Part shown: piece after piece, positions 53,111 through 62,617 of the stretch | Layout of the letters: each line of letters begins with the position of its first letter | Position numbering within the stretch: position 1 is the stretch's first letter | Source: Methylophaga marina | Lineage (GTDB): Bacteria; Pseudomonadota; Gammaproteobacteria; Nitrosococcales; Methylophagaceae | Reading direction: 5' to 3' | Length of the DNA: 64,000 nucleotides | Assembly (NCBI RefSeq): GCF_030296755.1 | Contig: NZ_AP027741.1 | Span: forward strand, 682,001 to 746,000 | Made by a program: the position numbers and the translations under genes | Notes under the pieces: generated by a model | What the model was told of the DNA's origin: nothing | Seen by the model: only the letters and a program-made list of their open reading frames with translations | Databases searched by the model: none

Positions 53111-54034
53111 TTAAGCTCCTTTTTTATTGAACGCTTCTTTGGCAAGTTCTGCGATACCAGCAACTGAACCTATAACATTGCTGGCCTCAAGTGGCATCAT
53201 GATGACTTTATGATTATCGGCTGACGCCATATCTTTCAGTGCTTCAACATATTTCTGTGCGACGAAGTAGTTCACAGCCTGTACGTCACCTTTCGCGATG
53301 GCTTCTGACACCATCATGGTCGCTTTGGCTTCTGCTTCAGCTAAACGTTCACGCGCCTCAGCATCACGCATGGCGGCTTCAAGACGACCTTCCGCTTCTA
53401 ATACAGCAGCCTGCTTTTCACCTTCTGCTCGTAAAATTTCAGACTGACGATGGCCTTCCGCTTCCAGGATAGATGCCCGTTTTGTTCTATCCGCTTTTAA
53501 CTGGCGACTCATCGCTTCTACTAAACCTTGATCCGGTTCCAGATCTTTAATTTCGATCCGGGTGACTTTCACGCCCCATGGTGTGGTTGCATCATCAACT
53601 ACGTTCAGCAAGCGCGCATTAATATCATCACGTTTTGATAACAGCTCATCCAGATCCATAGACCCCATTACGGTACGGATATTGGTCATGGTGAGATTCA
53701 ATATCGCATTATCCAGACCACTCACTTCATAAGCTGCTTTAGCTGCTTCAATGACCTGAAAGAACACCACGCCATCCACCCTGACAGTGGCGTTATCTTT
53801 AGTGATGATTTCCTGAGAAGGCACATCAAGAACCTGTTCCATCATATTTATTTTTGAGCCGATACGGTCAATAACAGGTACGATCAAATGTAATCCGGGT
53901 GATAAGGTTCGTGTATAACGCCCAAAACGTTCAACGGTATACTCACGTCCTTGCTGAACAGCTTTGACGCCCATCATGATGACAACCACCATAAGTACGA
54001 CAATAATCAGTACAAAACTTGAAAACCCATCCAT
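53111..54034 (-). CDS. qmcA: SPFH/stomatin-like protein (QmcA type)
   Basis: The membrane-anchored band-7 protein has about 307 residues. One N-terminal membrane segment (FVLIIVVLMVVVIMMGVKAV) leads to the SPFH domain (VERFGRYTRTLSPGLHLIVPVIDRIG, ATTPWGVKVTRIEIKDLEP). A coiled coil of Glu/Ala repeats (ILEAEGHRQSEILRAEGEKQ) follows. The start at 54034 has a better ribosome-binding site than 54067. The SPFH-NfeD pairing is classical for membrane quality control. Confidence 0.92.
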   Translation of the reverse strand: MDGFSSFVLIIVVLMVVVIMMGVKAVQQGREYTVERFGRYTRTLSPGLHLIVPVIDRIGSKINMMEQVLDVPSQEIITKDNATVRVDGVVFFQVIEAAKAAYEVSGLDNAILNLTMTNIRTVMGSMDLDELLSKRDDINARLLNVVDDATTPWGVKVTRIEIKDLEPDQGLVEAMSRQLKADRTKRASILEAEGHRQSEILRAEGEKQAAVLEAEGRLEAAMRDAEARERLAEAEAKATMMVSEAIAKGDVQAVNYFVAQKYVEALKDMASADNHKVIMMPLEASNVIGSVAGIAELAKEAFNKKGA

Positions 54035-54176
54035 TATTTCACCCTCTTGTTTATCGACATTGATCAAACATACTGTTTAAATGATAGCAGTATTGCCACG
54101 ACAGATTGTTTATCACTTGAATAATAGGTTTTATTCAGTGGACAATACATAGAAATACTTCCCGAATAGAGTCATT

Positions 54177-54812
54177 ATGAAAATACAACGCCTGTTTATA
54201 TCACTGTTTGCCTTATTCCTTCTTACAGGCCTAAGCACTAATGCAGCAGCTCAACAATGGTATAAAGCAGAACTCGTTGTTTTCGAAAGATATAGTGGTG
54301 CCAATGCCGAACACTGGCCAGAAATGCGCAGCATCAACAGTGGCAGCTTAAGCCCAGGTTCAAATAACAACCGAATAAAACCGGCCGGCACAGGCTTATT
54401 ATCTGGCGTCGCATCCCGTCTGAACAATGCGTCTAATTATCGCGTGCTCTATCATCAGGCTTGGCAGCAGCCGATTTTGAGCAAAGGCAGCGCAAGAAGT
54501 GTTCAAATTAACTCGAGTAATGGTCTGGTAGAAGGCCAAATCAAACTTTACCGGGTTAACTATCTTCATGCTGATATTGATATCTGGTTTAAAGAAAACG
54601 GTAACGTACCTGTAAGTAACTCAGACTCGAATAGTGAGTCAGTTACCTATCCCAATAACCCTCGCCTTAGCCAAATTCGACGCATCCGTAGTAAAAGTCT
54701 CATTTACTTTGATCACCCACGTGTAGCAGCCATTTTAGAAATTGTCCCTGTAGCGACGCCTGCTTCAGCGGTTTCTAAAACGCCGGAAACCTATTCGCTA
54801 CCAGAAAATTAA
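54177..54812 (+). CDS. csiV: CsiV-family periplasmic protein
   Basis: The 211-residue exported protein has a signal peptide (LFISLFALFLLTGLSTNAAAQ). The CsiV start QQWYKAELVVFERYSG and the block YRVLYHQAWQQPI are family-like, and RSKSLIYFDHPRVAAILEIVPV ends the domain. CsiV is a peptidoglycan-binding partner of penicillin-binding-protein-linked responses in Vibrio. The function in this organism is inferred from family only. Confidence 0.8.
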   Translation: MKIQRLFISLFALFLLTGLSTNAAAQQWYKAELVVFERYSGANAEHWPEMRSINSGSLSPGSNNNRIKPAGTGLLSGVASRLNNASNYRVLYHQAWQQPILSKGSARSVQINSSNGLVEGQIKLYRVNYLHADIDIWFKENGNVPVSNSDSNSESVTYPNNPRLSQIRRIRSKSLIYFDHPRVAAILEIVPVATPASAVSKTPETYSLPEN

Positions 54813-54815
54813 TCG

Positions 54816-55555
54816 CTATATTCGCTCGATAACATGAGCGATAATCGATTTTACATCATCAATACCATTAGCCAGAGTTTGCTGAATTTCAGTCATCGTC
54901 AGCACGTTCTCAGTTTTACCAGCCGCCCAGTTTGCAACAATAGCGAGAGTTGCATAGCGTAGCTCGGCTTCTCTGGCCAGACAGGCTTCTGGCATCCCCG
55001 TCATCCCGACCAGGTCACAACCATCTCTTTCCAAACGACGAATTTCTGCCGCCGTTTCTAATCTTGGGCCCTGAACGGCGGCATAAGTCGCACCATCATT
55101 TACTGACAGACCGGCATCAGTCGCAGCGCTTAATAAGGTCTGGCGTAGTTCAGCATCATAGGGCCAGGTAAAATCAATATGATTATCAGCACGGAAGCGT
55201 TCACTAAAAAAGCTTTGTTCACGACTGTGGGTGTAATCAATAATCTGATCCGGCACCGATAGCACGCCTGGCGCATACTTATCAGTAATCCCCCTACGGC
55301 AGCGACAGCCAAAATATCGGTGACACCGATGACTTTCAATGCATGAATATTAGCTCGATAATTAATGCGATGCGGTGGAATACTATGCCTATCGCCATGT
55401 CGCGGTAAAAAAGCGACTTTTTTACCATTTAAGGTGCCCATTTTTATCGCTGCTGAGGGTTCTCCATAGGGCGTTTCAACTTGTTTTTGTTCCGTTATTT
55501 CCAGCCCTGGGTATTGCGCCAGACCGCTTCCACCAATAATGCCTAATAAACGCAT
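54816..55555 (-). CDS. S-methyl-5'-thioinosine phosphorylase (MTAP-family, one frame break)
   Basis: This is a purine nucleoside phosphorylase-2 family enzyme. The N-terminus LLGIIGGSGLAQYPGLEI, the block FLPRHGDRHSIPPHRINYRANI and VGMTGMPEACLAREAELRYATLAIV are typical. The base-binding segment reads VANWAAG, with Asn where adenine-specific MTAPs have Asp, which favours a 6-oxopurine substrate. The frame breaks at a G5 run (plus-strand C5, 55290-55294); one base gives AVGGITDKYAPGVLSVPDQ and 246 residues. It lies directly after hpt. Confidence 0.88.
55290..55294 (-). other. Probable one-base sequencing deletion in the phosphorylase gene
   Basis: The plus-strand run C5 needs a sixth base. This links the two halves as AAVGGITDKYAPG. 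Confidence 0.83.
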
Positions 55556-56095
55556 TTACGACTCCTTCAGAGCATATACAGCAGGTAGGTTACGCCAGAA
55601 ACCACCCATATCCATACCAAAGCCAAAAACATAACGATTGGGTACGGTTAAGCCCATGTATTCGGGAACAGTGCCGACTTTATTAGTATGATCTTTATCA
55701 AACAGGCAGACACATTTAACGGAGGCTGCCCCCTCACTGAGGCAATATTCTCTTAATGCCGTCAGGGTGACGCCCTCATCAAAAATATCTTCAATCAACA
55801 ACACATGGCGCCCCTGCAAAGCTGTGACCGGCTTCGCCTGCCAGCTAATCTCTCCGCCCACTGTTTTATCACCATATCGTGTGGCGTGAATATAATCCTG
55901 CTCTAATTTGAAGTTCAGCCGAGGTAATAAATGACCCGCTGTGATAACCGATCCATTCATCACACACAGCATCAGCGGCAGCTTACTGGCATAATCCCGA
56001 TGTAATTGCTCTGCCAGATTATCCAGTGCGGTATTAATTTGATTCATATCAAAAAGCTTATCCGATTTGGATAGCAGTTCCTCATACTCTGTCAT
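55556..56095 (-). CDS. hpt: Hypoxanthine-guanine phosphoribosyltransferase
   Basis: The enzyme makes IMP or GMP from free bases and PRPP. The 179 residues show the PRPP motif HVLLIEDIFDEGVTLTAL (the usual T of DTG is replaced, reading DEG) and the loop VMNGSVITAGHLLPRL. The C-terminal VFGFGMDMGGFWRNLPAVYAL agrees with the family. It sits directly upstream of the methylthioinosine phosphorylase with no gap, consistent with salvage of the released hypoxanthine. Confidence 0.92.
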   Translation of the reverse strand: MTEYEELLSKSDKLFDMNQINTALDNLAEQLHRDYASKLPLMLCVMNGSVITAGHLLPRLNFKLEQDYIHATRYGDKTVGGEISWQAKPVTALQGRHVLLIEDIFDEGVTLTALREYCLSEGAASVKCVCLFDKDHTNKVGTVPEYMGLTVPNRYVFGFGMDMGGFWRNLPAVYALKES

Positions 56096-56154
56096 TGCTT
56101 ACTCTCTATTGTGGTTCAGGCCGTATAATGACCCATTTGCGCTCAGGATTATTT

Positions 56155-57060
56155 ATGCGCCGTTTATGGCCCTTACTCGTATTCATACTGATTTTTGGTA
56201 TTGTCTGGCTATTGGCAGATAATGCAAAGAAGCCTGTAGCGACAACAAATAACTATGAGCGGATCATCACCTTATCGCCAAGCTTGACGGAAACCGTGTT
56301 TGCATTAGGATTAGGAAATCGCGTTGTCGCGGTCACTGATTATTGCGACTATCCTCCACAAGCTCAAGCATTACCCAGTGTCGGAAGTTATACCAATACC
56401 AGTATCGAAGCCATTACCCGTCAGCAACCCGACCTTGTCATTATGTTAAACGGTCAACAACAAACACAACAACATTTAGCAGACTTAGGTATACAAACCT
56501 TAGTACTGGATAACACGTCGATTGCTGATATTAAAGAGACCATTTCAACCATCGCTGATCTCACTGGCAAACAAAGTGAAGCCATTCAATTGCTCAATAA
56601 CATCCAGGATCAAATTGATTCTGTACGCCATAAAGTCCATAACGTTGACCCTGTCAGAACTTTGGTGGGGATTGCTCACTATGTGAATAGCGATCAAATC
56701 GACACAGTTTATATTGCAGGACAACATGACTTTTATAATGAATTGCTGGAGCTTGCCGGCGGCGTCAATGTCTACACGGACACCGCCGTTAAAGTCCCTT
56801 CAGTATCAGCAGAAGGCATTATTCGCATGAACCCAGATGCCATTATTGACGTTTTTCCAGAACAAAAAGATCATCAATCTGACATGAAACAGGTCATCAA
56901 GCAGTGGCAAACCCTGCACAGTGTCAACGCAGTCAAACAGCAGCGGATTTATATCATCGAACATGATTATGCAAGTATCCCTGGCCCGCGTATCTTTAAG
57001 CTCTTACCTGAGATGGCGCGGTTACTTCATCCTGACCTCGACTGGCAGCACAATGATTGA
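56155..57060 (+). CDS. Cobalamin/metal-chelate ABC transporter substrate-binding protein (BtuF-like)
   Basis: This is a periplasmic binding protein of the helical-backbone class. An N-terminal hydrophobic segment (LLVFILIFGIVWLL) follows MRR and may act as a membrane anchor, because no clear cleavage site is seen. The start of the mature domain RIITLSPSLTETVFALGLGNRVVAVTDYCDYPPQA is the BtuF type. The ATG 56155 is chosen because AGGA precedes it. No B12 riboswitch, TonB receptor or cobalamin gene is near, so the ligand (B12, heme or siderophore) is open. Confidence 0.85.
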   Translation: MRRLWPLLVFILIFGIVWLLADNAKKPVATTNNYERIITLSPSLTETVFALGLGNRVVAVTDYCDYPPQAQALPSVGSYTNTSIEAITRQQPDLVIMLNGQQQTQQHLADLGIQTLVLDNTSIADIKETISTIADLTGKQSEAIQLLNNIQDQIDSVRHKVHNVDPVRTLVGIAHYVNSDQIDTVYIAGQHDFYNELLELAGGVNVYTDTAVKVPSVSAEGIIRMNPDAIIDVFPEQKDHQSDMKQVIKQWQTLHSVNAVKQQRIYIIEHDYASIPGPRIFKLLPEMARLLHPDLDWQHND

Positions 57061-57826
57061 AGTCAATAAGCTCTCTGTACAGATTCAGGAGAAAACCCTG
57101 CTCAGCGGGATTGATTTTCATGTCCATACGGGAAGTTACTGGGTGGTCGTGGGCCCAAATGGATCTGGTAAAAGCACCTTACTGAAAACACTCATGGGTA
57201 TTCTGCCCATTCACTCAGGCAACGTTTGCTTAAACCAGCGTGACATCAACGAATATGCACAGCGGCAGCGGGCACAATTGATAAGCTATGTACCGCAAAA
57301 TAGTGGTCGGGCTTTACCTTTCAGCGTTGAAGAATTTTTGAAAATGTCACGCTATAGCTATCACTCTCCATTATCAGAATGGACCAGCCAGGATCAACAG
57401 GCGATCGAAGAAGCACTGACGATTACCGAAACCCAATCATTTCGCACACGTTTCATGAAAACACTCAGCGGTGGAGAATGCCAGCGAGTGATGATAGCTG
57501 CCGCTTTAAGTCAACAAACACCCTTAATCTTGTTGGATGAACCCACCAGCTATCTCGATCCTCACCATCAGGTAGAAATCCATCAGCTGGTTAATCAACT
57601 CAACAAAAATCATCAAATGACCGTGATTGAAGTCAGCCATGATATCAACCACGCAGCTCACCCTGGTAAACAGGTATTAGCTCTGCGTGAAGGTCAGGTG
57701 TTGTGGCAAGGTAACGGTCCGGACTTACTTGATAAGCAACGACTCAAACAACTCTACCAACAGGACTTCACCTTTGTTGTGCATCCGACAAATCAGCGCT
57801 TAGTGGCTTTGGCAGACACTCCATGA
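57053..57826 (+). CDS. ABC transporter ATP-binding protein (BtuD/FecE-like)
   Basis: The start is at ATG 57053, which overlaps the previous gene by 8 bp. Walker A is VGPNGSGKSTLLKTLMG, the Q-loop is SYVPQNS, the signature LSGGECQRVMIAAALSQ and Walker B LILLDEPTSYLDP. It energises the importer encoded by the flanking genes. A longer start at 56921 lies within the binding-protein gene and is rejected. Confidence 0.92.
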   Translation: MIEVNKLSVQIQEKTLLSGIDFHVHTGSYWVVVGPNGSGKSTLLKTLMGILPIHSGNVCLNQRDINEYAQRQRAQLISYVPQNSGRALPFSVEEFLKMSRYSYHSPLSEWTSQDQQAIEEALTITETQSFRTRFMKTLSGGECQRVMIAAALSQQTPLILLDEPTSYLDPHHQVEIHQLVNQLNKNHQMTVIEVSHDINHAAHPGKQVLALREGQVLWQGNGPDLLDKQRLKQLYQQDFTFVVHPTNQRLVALADTP

Positions 57827-58781
57827 CGTCATCACATAAACTGATATTGATTACGTTGTTCAGCCTTGTCATCGCACTATCAGCGCCTTGGGTAGGACTT
57901 AGCGATATTGCTGATGACATCCTTAAACAACAGATTCTATTGGATATCAGAGTGCCACGAGTACTCTTCGCCTTTGTCGCTGGTGCTGGCTTATCGCTCT
58001 GTGGCATGGTATTTCAGGCTATGTTTCATAATCCACTGGCTACGCCTTTCACATTAGGTGTCGCCAGTGGTGCTTCTTTCGGAGCCGCATGCACCGTTTT
58101 TTTAGGCATTAACGTTAGCTTATTCGGTTTTGACATCATTACGATAGGGGCTTTTATCGGTGCCTTAGTGGCGATTACTTTTGTCTTTTTCATCAGCCAG
58201 CTACAACGCGGATTTTCCAGTGAAACCTTGCTGCTTACGGGGGTAGCCACCAGCTTCTTTTTTCCAGCCTGATTTTATTTATTCAGTATCTGAGTGATAT
58301 GACAGACTCTTTTATGATCATGCGCTGGCTCATGGGAGGATTAACTTCAGCCAGCTATCAATCACTCTTGCAGCTCATTCCCGTTGTCACCGTCAGTACG
58401 GCTATCATTTTATGGCTGAGTCGTGAACTGAACCTGTTAATGGCAGGGGATGATATTGCTCTTAGTCGTGGGGTATCGGTTAGGCAGGTACGTTATCTGT
58501 TATTTTTCTCCACCTCTTTATGTGTGGGTGGCATTGTTGCCTTATCTGGCCCCATTGGCTTTATTGGCATGATGGTGCCACATATCTGCAGACTGATAAT
58601 CGGTACCGATCATCGCTGGCTAACACCTGCCACGATCATGTTCGGTGGTGGCTTTTTAATTCTGTGCGATGGAATTGCCAGACTGCTGATTGCCCCTGCA
58701 GAAATTCCTGTGGGTATTATCACGACGTTACTTGGCGGCCCTTTTTTTCTGTGGTTGTTAATTAAACGTCGACAAGCTTAA
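57823..58781 (+). CDS. FecCD/BtuC-type ABC permease (one frame break)
   Basis: The repaired protein has 319 residues with about nine membrane segments. The region RVPRVLFAFVAGAGLSLCGMVFQAMFHNPLATPFTLGVASGA and the coupling block GPIGFIGMMVPHICRLIIGTDHRWLTP are diagnostic. The frame breaks at a T6 run 58258-58263; one base joins GVATSFFF to SSLILFIQYLSDMT. It overlaps the ATPase by 4 bp and completes the three-gene importer. Confidence 0.92.
58258..58263 (+). other. Probable one-base sequencing deletion in the permease gene
   Basis: This is a T6 run. A seventh T joins two halves of a membrane segment and gives the usual BtuC-type length. Confidence 0.85.
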
Positions 58782-58826
58782 TTCAGGATCTGCTACTCTC
58801 TGCCAATATTTCAGAGGATAACGCTG

Positions 58827-59369
58827 ATGCAGACATCAAGACGACAGTTTCTACAATGGGGGCTGACTTCAACACTGCTATTGACTACACCTTTGGCACT
58901 AGCAGAAAACCTAAAACAGCCGCCTAGGCATATTGCTTTTGATAATCTGCATACCGGTGAAAAGATGAAAGTGACCTATTGGGAAGCTGGTTTTTATAAA
59001 ACGGATGCATTGAAACAGATCAATCATATACTGCGCGATCACCGAACAGATGAACAAATGCCCATCGACCGACATCTGATTGATCTTCTTAATCTGTTAC
59101 ATACCGAGCTTGGCAGTAAAAGTCCTTTTCAAATCATATCCGGCTATCGTTCCAGTCAGACTAATTCCATGCTTAGAAAAACGTCTGATGGTGTGGCCAA
59201 AAAGAGTCTGCATATGGTGGGGAAAGCCATTGATGTGCGATTAGCTGATATCGAATTGTCACGTCTTCGTGAAGCAGCACTGACATTAAACGCCGGTGGT
59301 GTGGGCTATTATCCTAAGTCGAATTTTGTCCATTTAGACACTGGTCGACCACGACAGTGGCAAGGTTAA
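58827..59369 (+). CDS. Tat-exported DUF882/M15-like protein (YcbK/MepK type)
   Basis: The protein has a twin-arginine signal (SRRQFLQWGLTSTLLL) and is therefore probably exported folded. The peptidase M15-like domain shows GYRSSQTNSMLR, KSLHMVGKAIDVRL and FVHLDTGRPRQW, providing the metal-binding His/Asp residues. E. coli MepK is a murein endopeptidase that cleaves 3-3 cross-links. The 180 residues match the family. It lies 45 bp after the ABC genes but has its own start context. Confidence 0.9.
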   Translation: MQTSRRQFLQWGLTSTLLLTTPLALAENLKQPPRHIAFDNLHTGEKMKVTYWEAGFYKTDALKQINHILRDHRTDEQMPIDRHLIDLLNLLHTELGSKSPFQIISGYRSSQTNSMLRKTSDGVAKKSLHMVGKAIDVRLADIELSRLREAALTLNAGGVGYYPKSNFVHLDTGRPRQWQG

Positions 59370-59782
59370 TCTAACTCGTTCAGTAATCGCTCTGCCAGTT
59401 CTCTGACACGTTGCATTTGCTTCTGGTAATTACGTGAGAAACGGTCATGCTCTTTTTTCATTTCTTCGTGTCTTAGCTGCATTTTTCGATGCATTTTTTG
59501 ATGTCTTTCTAATTCGATATGGCTCGGACAGGTACTTAAACAATGTTCATCAAGGCCACATTCGTAACGAACAATTTCCGCGTTATGCTCATCAATGCGT
59601 TTTTTGTGTTTCTCGATGCTCGATGAGTGTTCTGGTAAGGATTTTTCCAACAGATAGATGAGCGCCACCATACGCTGTGTTGAGTGCTGCCAGTGTTCAA
59701 TTTCTTCCTGCCAGCGCTGATCATCTTCCTGCCACTTTTGGTTATAGTGTTTAAGCTGTTCTCTCTGTTCCATTGCGTTCAT
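59366..59782 (-). CDS. Coiled-coil protein of unknown function
   Basis: The 138 residues are rich in Glu, Lys, His and Gln and should form long helices. A central segment YECGLDEHCLSTCPSH has three cysteines and two histidines close together and might bind a metal or form disulfides. I know of no family for it. The gene overlaps the M15-like gene end by 4 bp on the opposite strand. Confidence 0.7.
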   Translation of the reverse strand: MNAMEQREQLKHYNQKWQEDDQRWQEEIEHWQHSTQRMVALIYLLEKSLPEHSSSIEKHKKRIDEHNAEIVRYECGLDEHCLSTCPSHIELERHQKMHRKMQLRHEEMKKEHDRFSRNYQKQMQRVRELAERLLNELD

Positions 59783-59958
59783 ACCAACACCCTTGCATCA
59801 TGCAGCTGCTTATTGAAATTATCTGACAAAAATATTAACGCTGAAATTCATCAGCCAGCACGGTAAATTTGCCTTATTTTTTATGAATCACTCATAGCAG
59901 GACAGCGACGTTAAATAAACGTAAAATAACGAGATTTATTTCAGTTTCAGGAAACACC

Positions 59959-60951
59959 ATGTCCCATATTGTCGTTTGTGCGTTATATAAATTTGTCACG
60001 CTAGACAATTACACCGAGTTAAAAGCGCCGTTACTTGATTTCATGCTCGAACACGAGGTTCGCGGCACATTATTGCTGGCACAAGAAGGCATTAATGGCA
60101 CGGTTGCAGGCTCCAGAGAAGCCATTGATGCTTTGCTTAATTATTTGCAACAGGATCCAAGATTGGATCCGATAAGTTATAAAGAATCCTTCACTGATAC
60201 CGCGCCGTTTATGCGCACCCGGGTCAAACTCAAAAAAGAAATCGTCACCATGGGCGTAGAAGGCATTGATCCAAAACAAGTCGTTGGCACGTATGTCAAA
60301 CCCAAACAGTGGAACGAACTGATCTCCGCCTCCGATGTATTGTTAATCGATACCCGCAATGATTATGAAGTCCAGGTTGGCACCTTCAAAAATGCAGTGA
60401 ATCCACAAACCGATAGTTTCAGAGAGTTTCCTGACTACGTAAAATCCCACTTGGATCCTGAAAAACACAAACGGGTTGCGATGTTCTGCACAGGCGGTAT
60501 TCGTTGCGAGAAATCCACTGCCTTCCTCAAAGAACAAGGATTTGACGAGGTATACCATCTGGAAGGTGGCATTCTGAAATACTTGGAAGAAGTCCCTGCT
60601 GAAGAATCCATGTGGCAAGGTGAATGTTTTGTATTTGATGACCGAGTCACAGTCAATCACAATCTGGAAAAAGGCGACTATGATCAATGTCATGCCTGCC
60701 GACTACCCATTACAGAAGAAGAAAAACAAAGCCCGTTGTATCAAAAAGGCGTCAGCTGTCCGCATTGTTATGACAAAACCACTCCTGAACAAAAAGCGCG
60801 CTACGCTGAGCGTGAAAAGCAAATTCAATTAGCTAGACAACGTGGTGAAGCGCATATCGGTGTCGAAACTCAGGAAGCCGTTGAAAAACATCGCGCTGAG
60901 AAAAAACGCCGCCGCGAATTAGACCGTCAGGCATCTAAAACCAAGGCTTGA
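59959..60951 (+). CDS. trhO: tRNA uridine(34) hydroxylase TrhO (rhodanese family)
   Basis: TrhO makes 5-hydroxyuridine at tRNA position 34, the first step to cmo5U. The 330 residues show an N-terminal acylphosphatase-like domain ([20 protein letters not shown]), the rhodanese active loop [14 protein letters not shown] and a C-terminal zinc-type CHACRLPI and [10 protein letters not shown] good ribosome-binding site precedes the ATG. It is followed by ggt after 1 bp. Confidence 0.93.
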   Translation: MSHIVVCALYKFVTLDNYTELKAPLLDFMLEHEVRGTLLLAQEGINGTVAGSREAIDALLNYLQQDPRLDPISYKESFTDTAPFMRTRVKLKKEIVTMGVEGIDPKQVVGTYVKPKQWNELISASDVLLIDTRNDYEVQVGTFKNAVNPQTDSFREFPDYVKSHLDPEKHKRVAMFCTGGIRCEKSTAFLKEQGFDEVYHLEGGILKYLEEVPAEESMWQGECFVFDDRVTVNHNLEKGDYDQCHACRLPITEEEKQSPLYQKGVSCPHCYDKTTPEQKARYAEREKQIQLARQRGEAHIGVETQEAVEKHRAEKKRRRELDRQASKTKA

Positions 60952-60952
60952 T

Positions 60953-62617
60953 ATGCGTCTAGTCCATCTTCTTTGCCTTAGTTTTTGTTTATGCGTTACC
61001 CCGGTCTGGGCAAACGAAAATGATGTTGCCGTCGCCAGCGCTCATCCCTTAGCCACGCAAGCCGGTATCGAGATACTGGAACAAGGAGGCAATGCGTTTG
61101 ATGCAGCGGTGGCAGTCACCGCGGCCTTAGCTGTCGTCGAGCCTGCGGGATCAGGTCTGGGCGGTGGCGGTTTCTGGTTACTACATCAGGCAGAAACCAA
61201 CAAAGATATTATGGTGGATGGACGTGAAATGGCGCCCGGTAAAGCCAGTGCTGATATGTATCTCAATCAGCAAGGTGAGTTTGAACAATCCCACTCCCTC
61301 AATGGTCCACTTGCTGCTGGCATTCCCGGAGTGCCCGCTGGTATCGTCTATCTCAGTGAGCACTACGGTAAATTGCCTCTTAAACAAAGTCTGGCACCCG
61401 CTATTCGTTATGCGCTAGAAGGTTTTGCAGTGGGTCAGCACTACACCGATATGGCGCGTTTTCGACTGTCGGTATTAAACCAGTACACCGCCAGCCGTCG
61501 GCAGTTTCTTGATAGTGGACAAGTCCCCAGTGTAGGCACCGTCATTAAACAGCCTGACTTAGCGCATACGCTGAATAGCATTGTCCAACAAGGTAAAGCA
61601 GGTTTTTATCAGGGCAATATTGCCCAGCGTTTAGTTGAAGCTGTTCAGCAACAGGGTGGCATCTGGACTTTAGATGATTTACAACGGTATGAAGTCAAAC
61701 TCAGACAACCGATAAAAGGGCTTTATCGAGGCTACACCATCACCTCTGCAGCCCTTCCCTCATCAGGCGGTATTGTGATGGTCAATGCATTAAATCAGCT
61801 CTCTGCTTTTGACTTGGCTGACGCTAAGACCACACAGAAAAGGCATCTGGTCATCGAAGCTATGCGCCGGGCTTATCGTGATCGCAGTCGTTTTCTGGGT
61901 GATGCTGATTTTGTAGCTATTCCTGACTACTTAACTTCGGTCGACTATGGCAAACAACTTAGCGACACGATTGATCCGGTTCATGCGACGCCGAGTCCGG
62001 CCCTGACAGACCAATCCATTGAAGGCGAAGATACCACGCACTTTTCCATACTCGACAGTCAGGGTAATCGGGTGGCTGCTACGTTAAGTGTTAACTATCC
62101 ATTCGGTTCTGGGTTTGTTGCAGAAGGAACTGGCGTATTACTTAACGACGAAATGGATGACTTTTCTTCCCCATCTGGTGCCGCCAATGTTTATGGTCTT
62201 GTTGGTGAAAAAGCCAATGCTATTGCCCCCTACAAGCGACCACTGTCGAGCATGACACCGACCTTTGTCGAAAATAATGATCGTTTACTTATTACCGGCA
62301 CACCCGGTGGCAGCCGCATTATCAGTATGGTGTTACTTAGTGTACTTGATTTTATCGAAGGCAAAAGTGCAGAAGTTATCGTGGCTGCACCTCGCTACCA
62401 TCATCAATATCTACCTGATGAAGTGCAGGTAGAAAACGTGGGTTTTAACGAACAGGAACTGGATGCACTAAAGCAAAGAGGTCATCACATCACCCAACTA
62501 TCACGTCAATACGGTGATATGCACGTCATCATCCAAGATAAAATCAACAGCACACTCAATGCCGCCAGCGATCCGCGTGGTGAAGGTCAGGCGACGGTCA
62601 CCACACTGGAAAAATGA
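60953..62617 (+). CDS. ggt: Gamma-glutamyltranspeptidase
   Basis: Ggt hydrolyses or transfers the gamma-glutamyl group of glutathione in the periplasm. The 554 residues begin with a signal peptide (LVHLLCLSFCLCVTPVWA). The autoprocessing site is DTTHFSILDSQG, where the Thr becomes the new N-terminus of the small subunit. The family blocks EQGGNAFDAAVAVTAALAVVEPAGSGLGGGGFW and the substrate pair LNDEMDDF and PLSSMTPTF are present. No sequence anomalies are seen. Confidence 0.95.
   Translation: MRLVHLLCLSFCLCVTPVWANENDVAVASAHPLATQAGIEILEQGGNAFDAAVAVTAALAVVEPAGSGLGGGGFWLLHQAETNKDIMVDGREMAPGKASADMYLNQQGEFEQSHSLNGPLAAGIPGVPAGIVYLSEHYGKLPLKQSLAPAIRYALEGFAVGQHYTDMARFRLSVLNQYTASRRQFLDSGQVPSVGTVIKQPDLAHTLNSIVQQGKAGFYQGNIAQRLVEAVQQQGGIWTLDDLQRYEVKLRQPIKGLYRGYTITSAALPSSGGIVMVNALNQLSAFDLADAKTTQKRHLVIEAMRRAYRDRSRFLGDADFVAIPDYLTSVDYGKQLSDTIDPVHATPSPALTDQSIEGEDTTHFSILDSQGNRVAATLSVNYPFGSGFVAEGTGVLLNDEMDDFSSPSGAANVYGLVGEKANAIAPYKRPLSSMTPTFVENNDRLLITGTPGGSRIISMVLLSVLDFIEGKSAEVIVAAPRYHHQYLPDEVQVENVGFNEQELDALKQRGHHITQLSRQYGDMHVIIQDKINSTLNAASDPRGEGQATVTTLEK

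Noticed and set aside
56921-57052. Extended start of the ABC ATPase gene
   Set aside because: This part lies inside the binding-protein gene in another frame and has no family similarity. MIEVNKLSVQ is the normal start.
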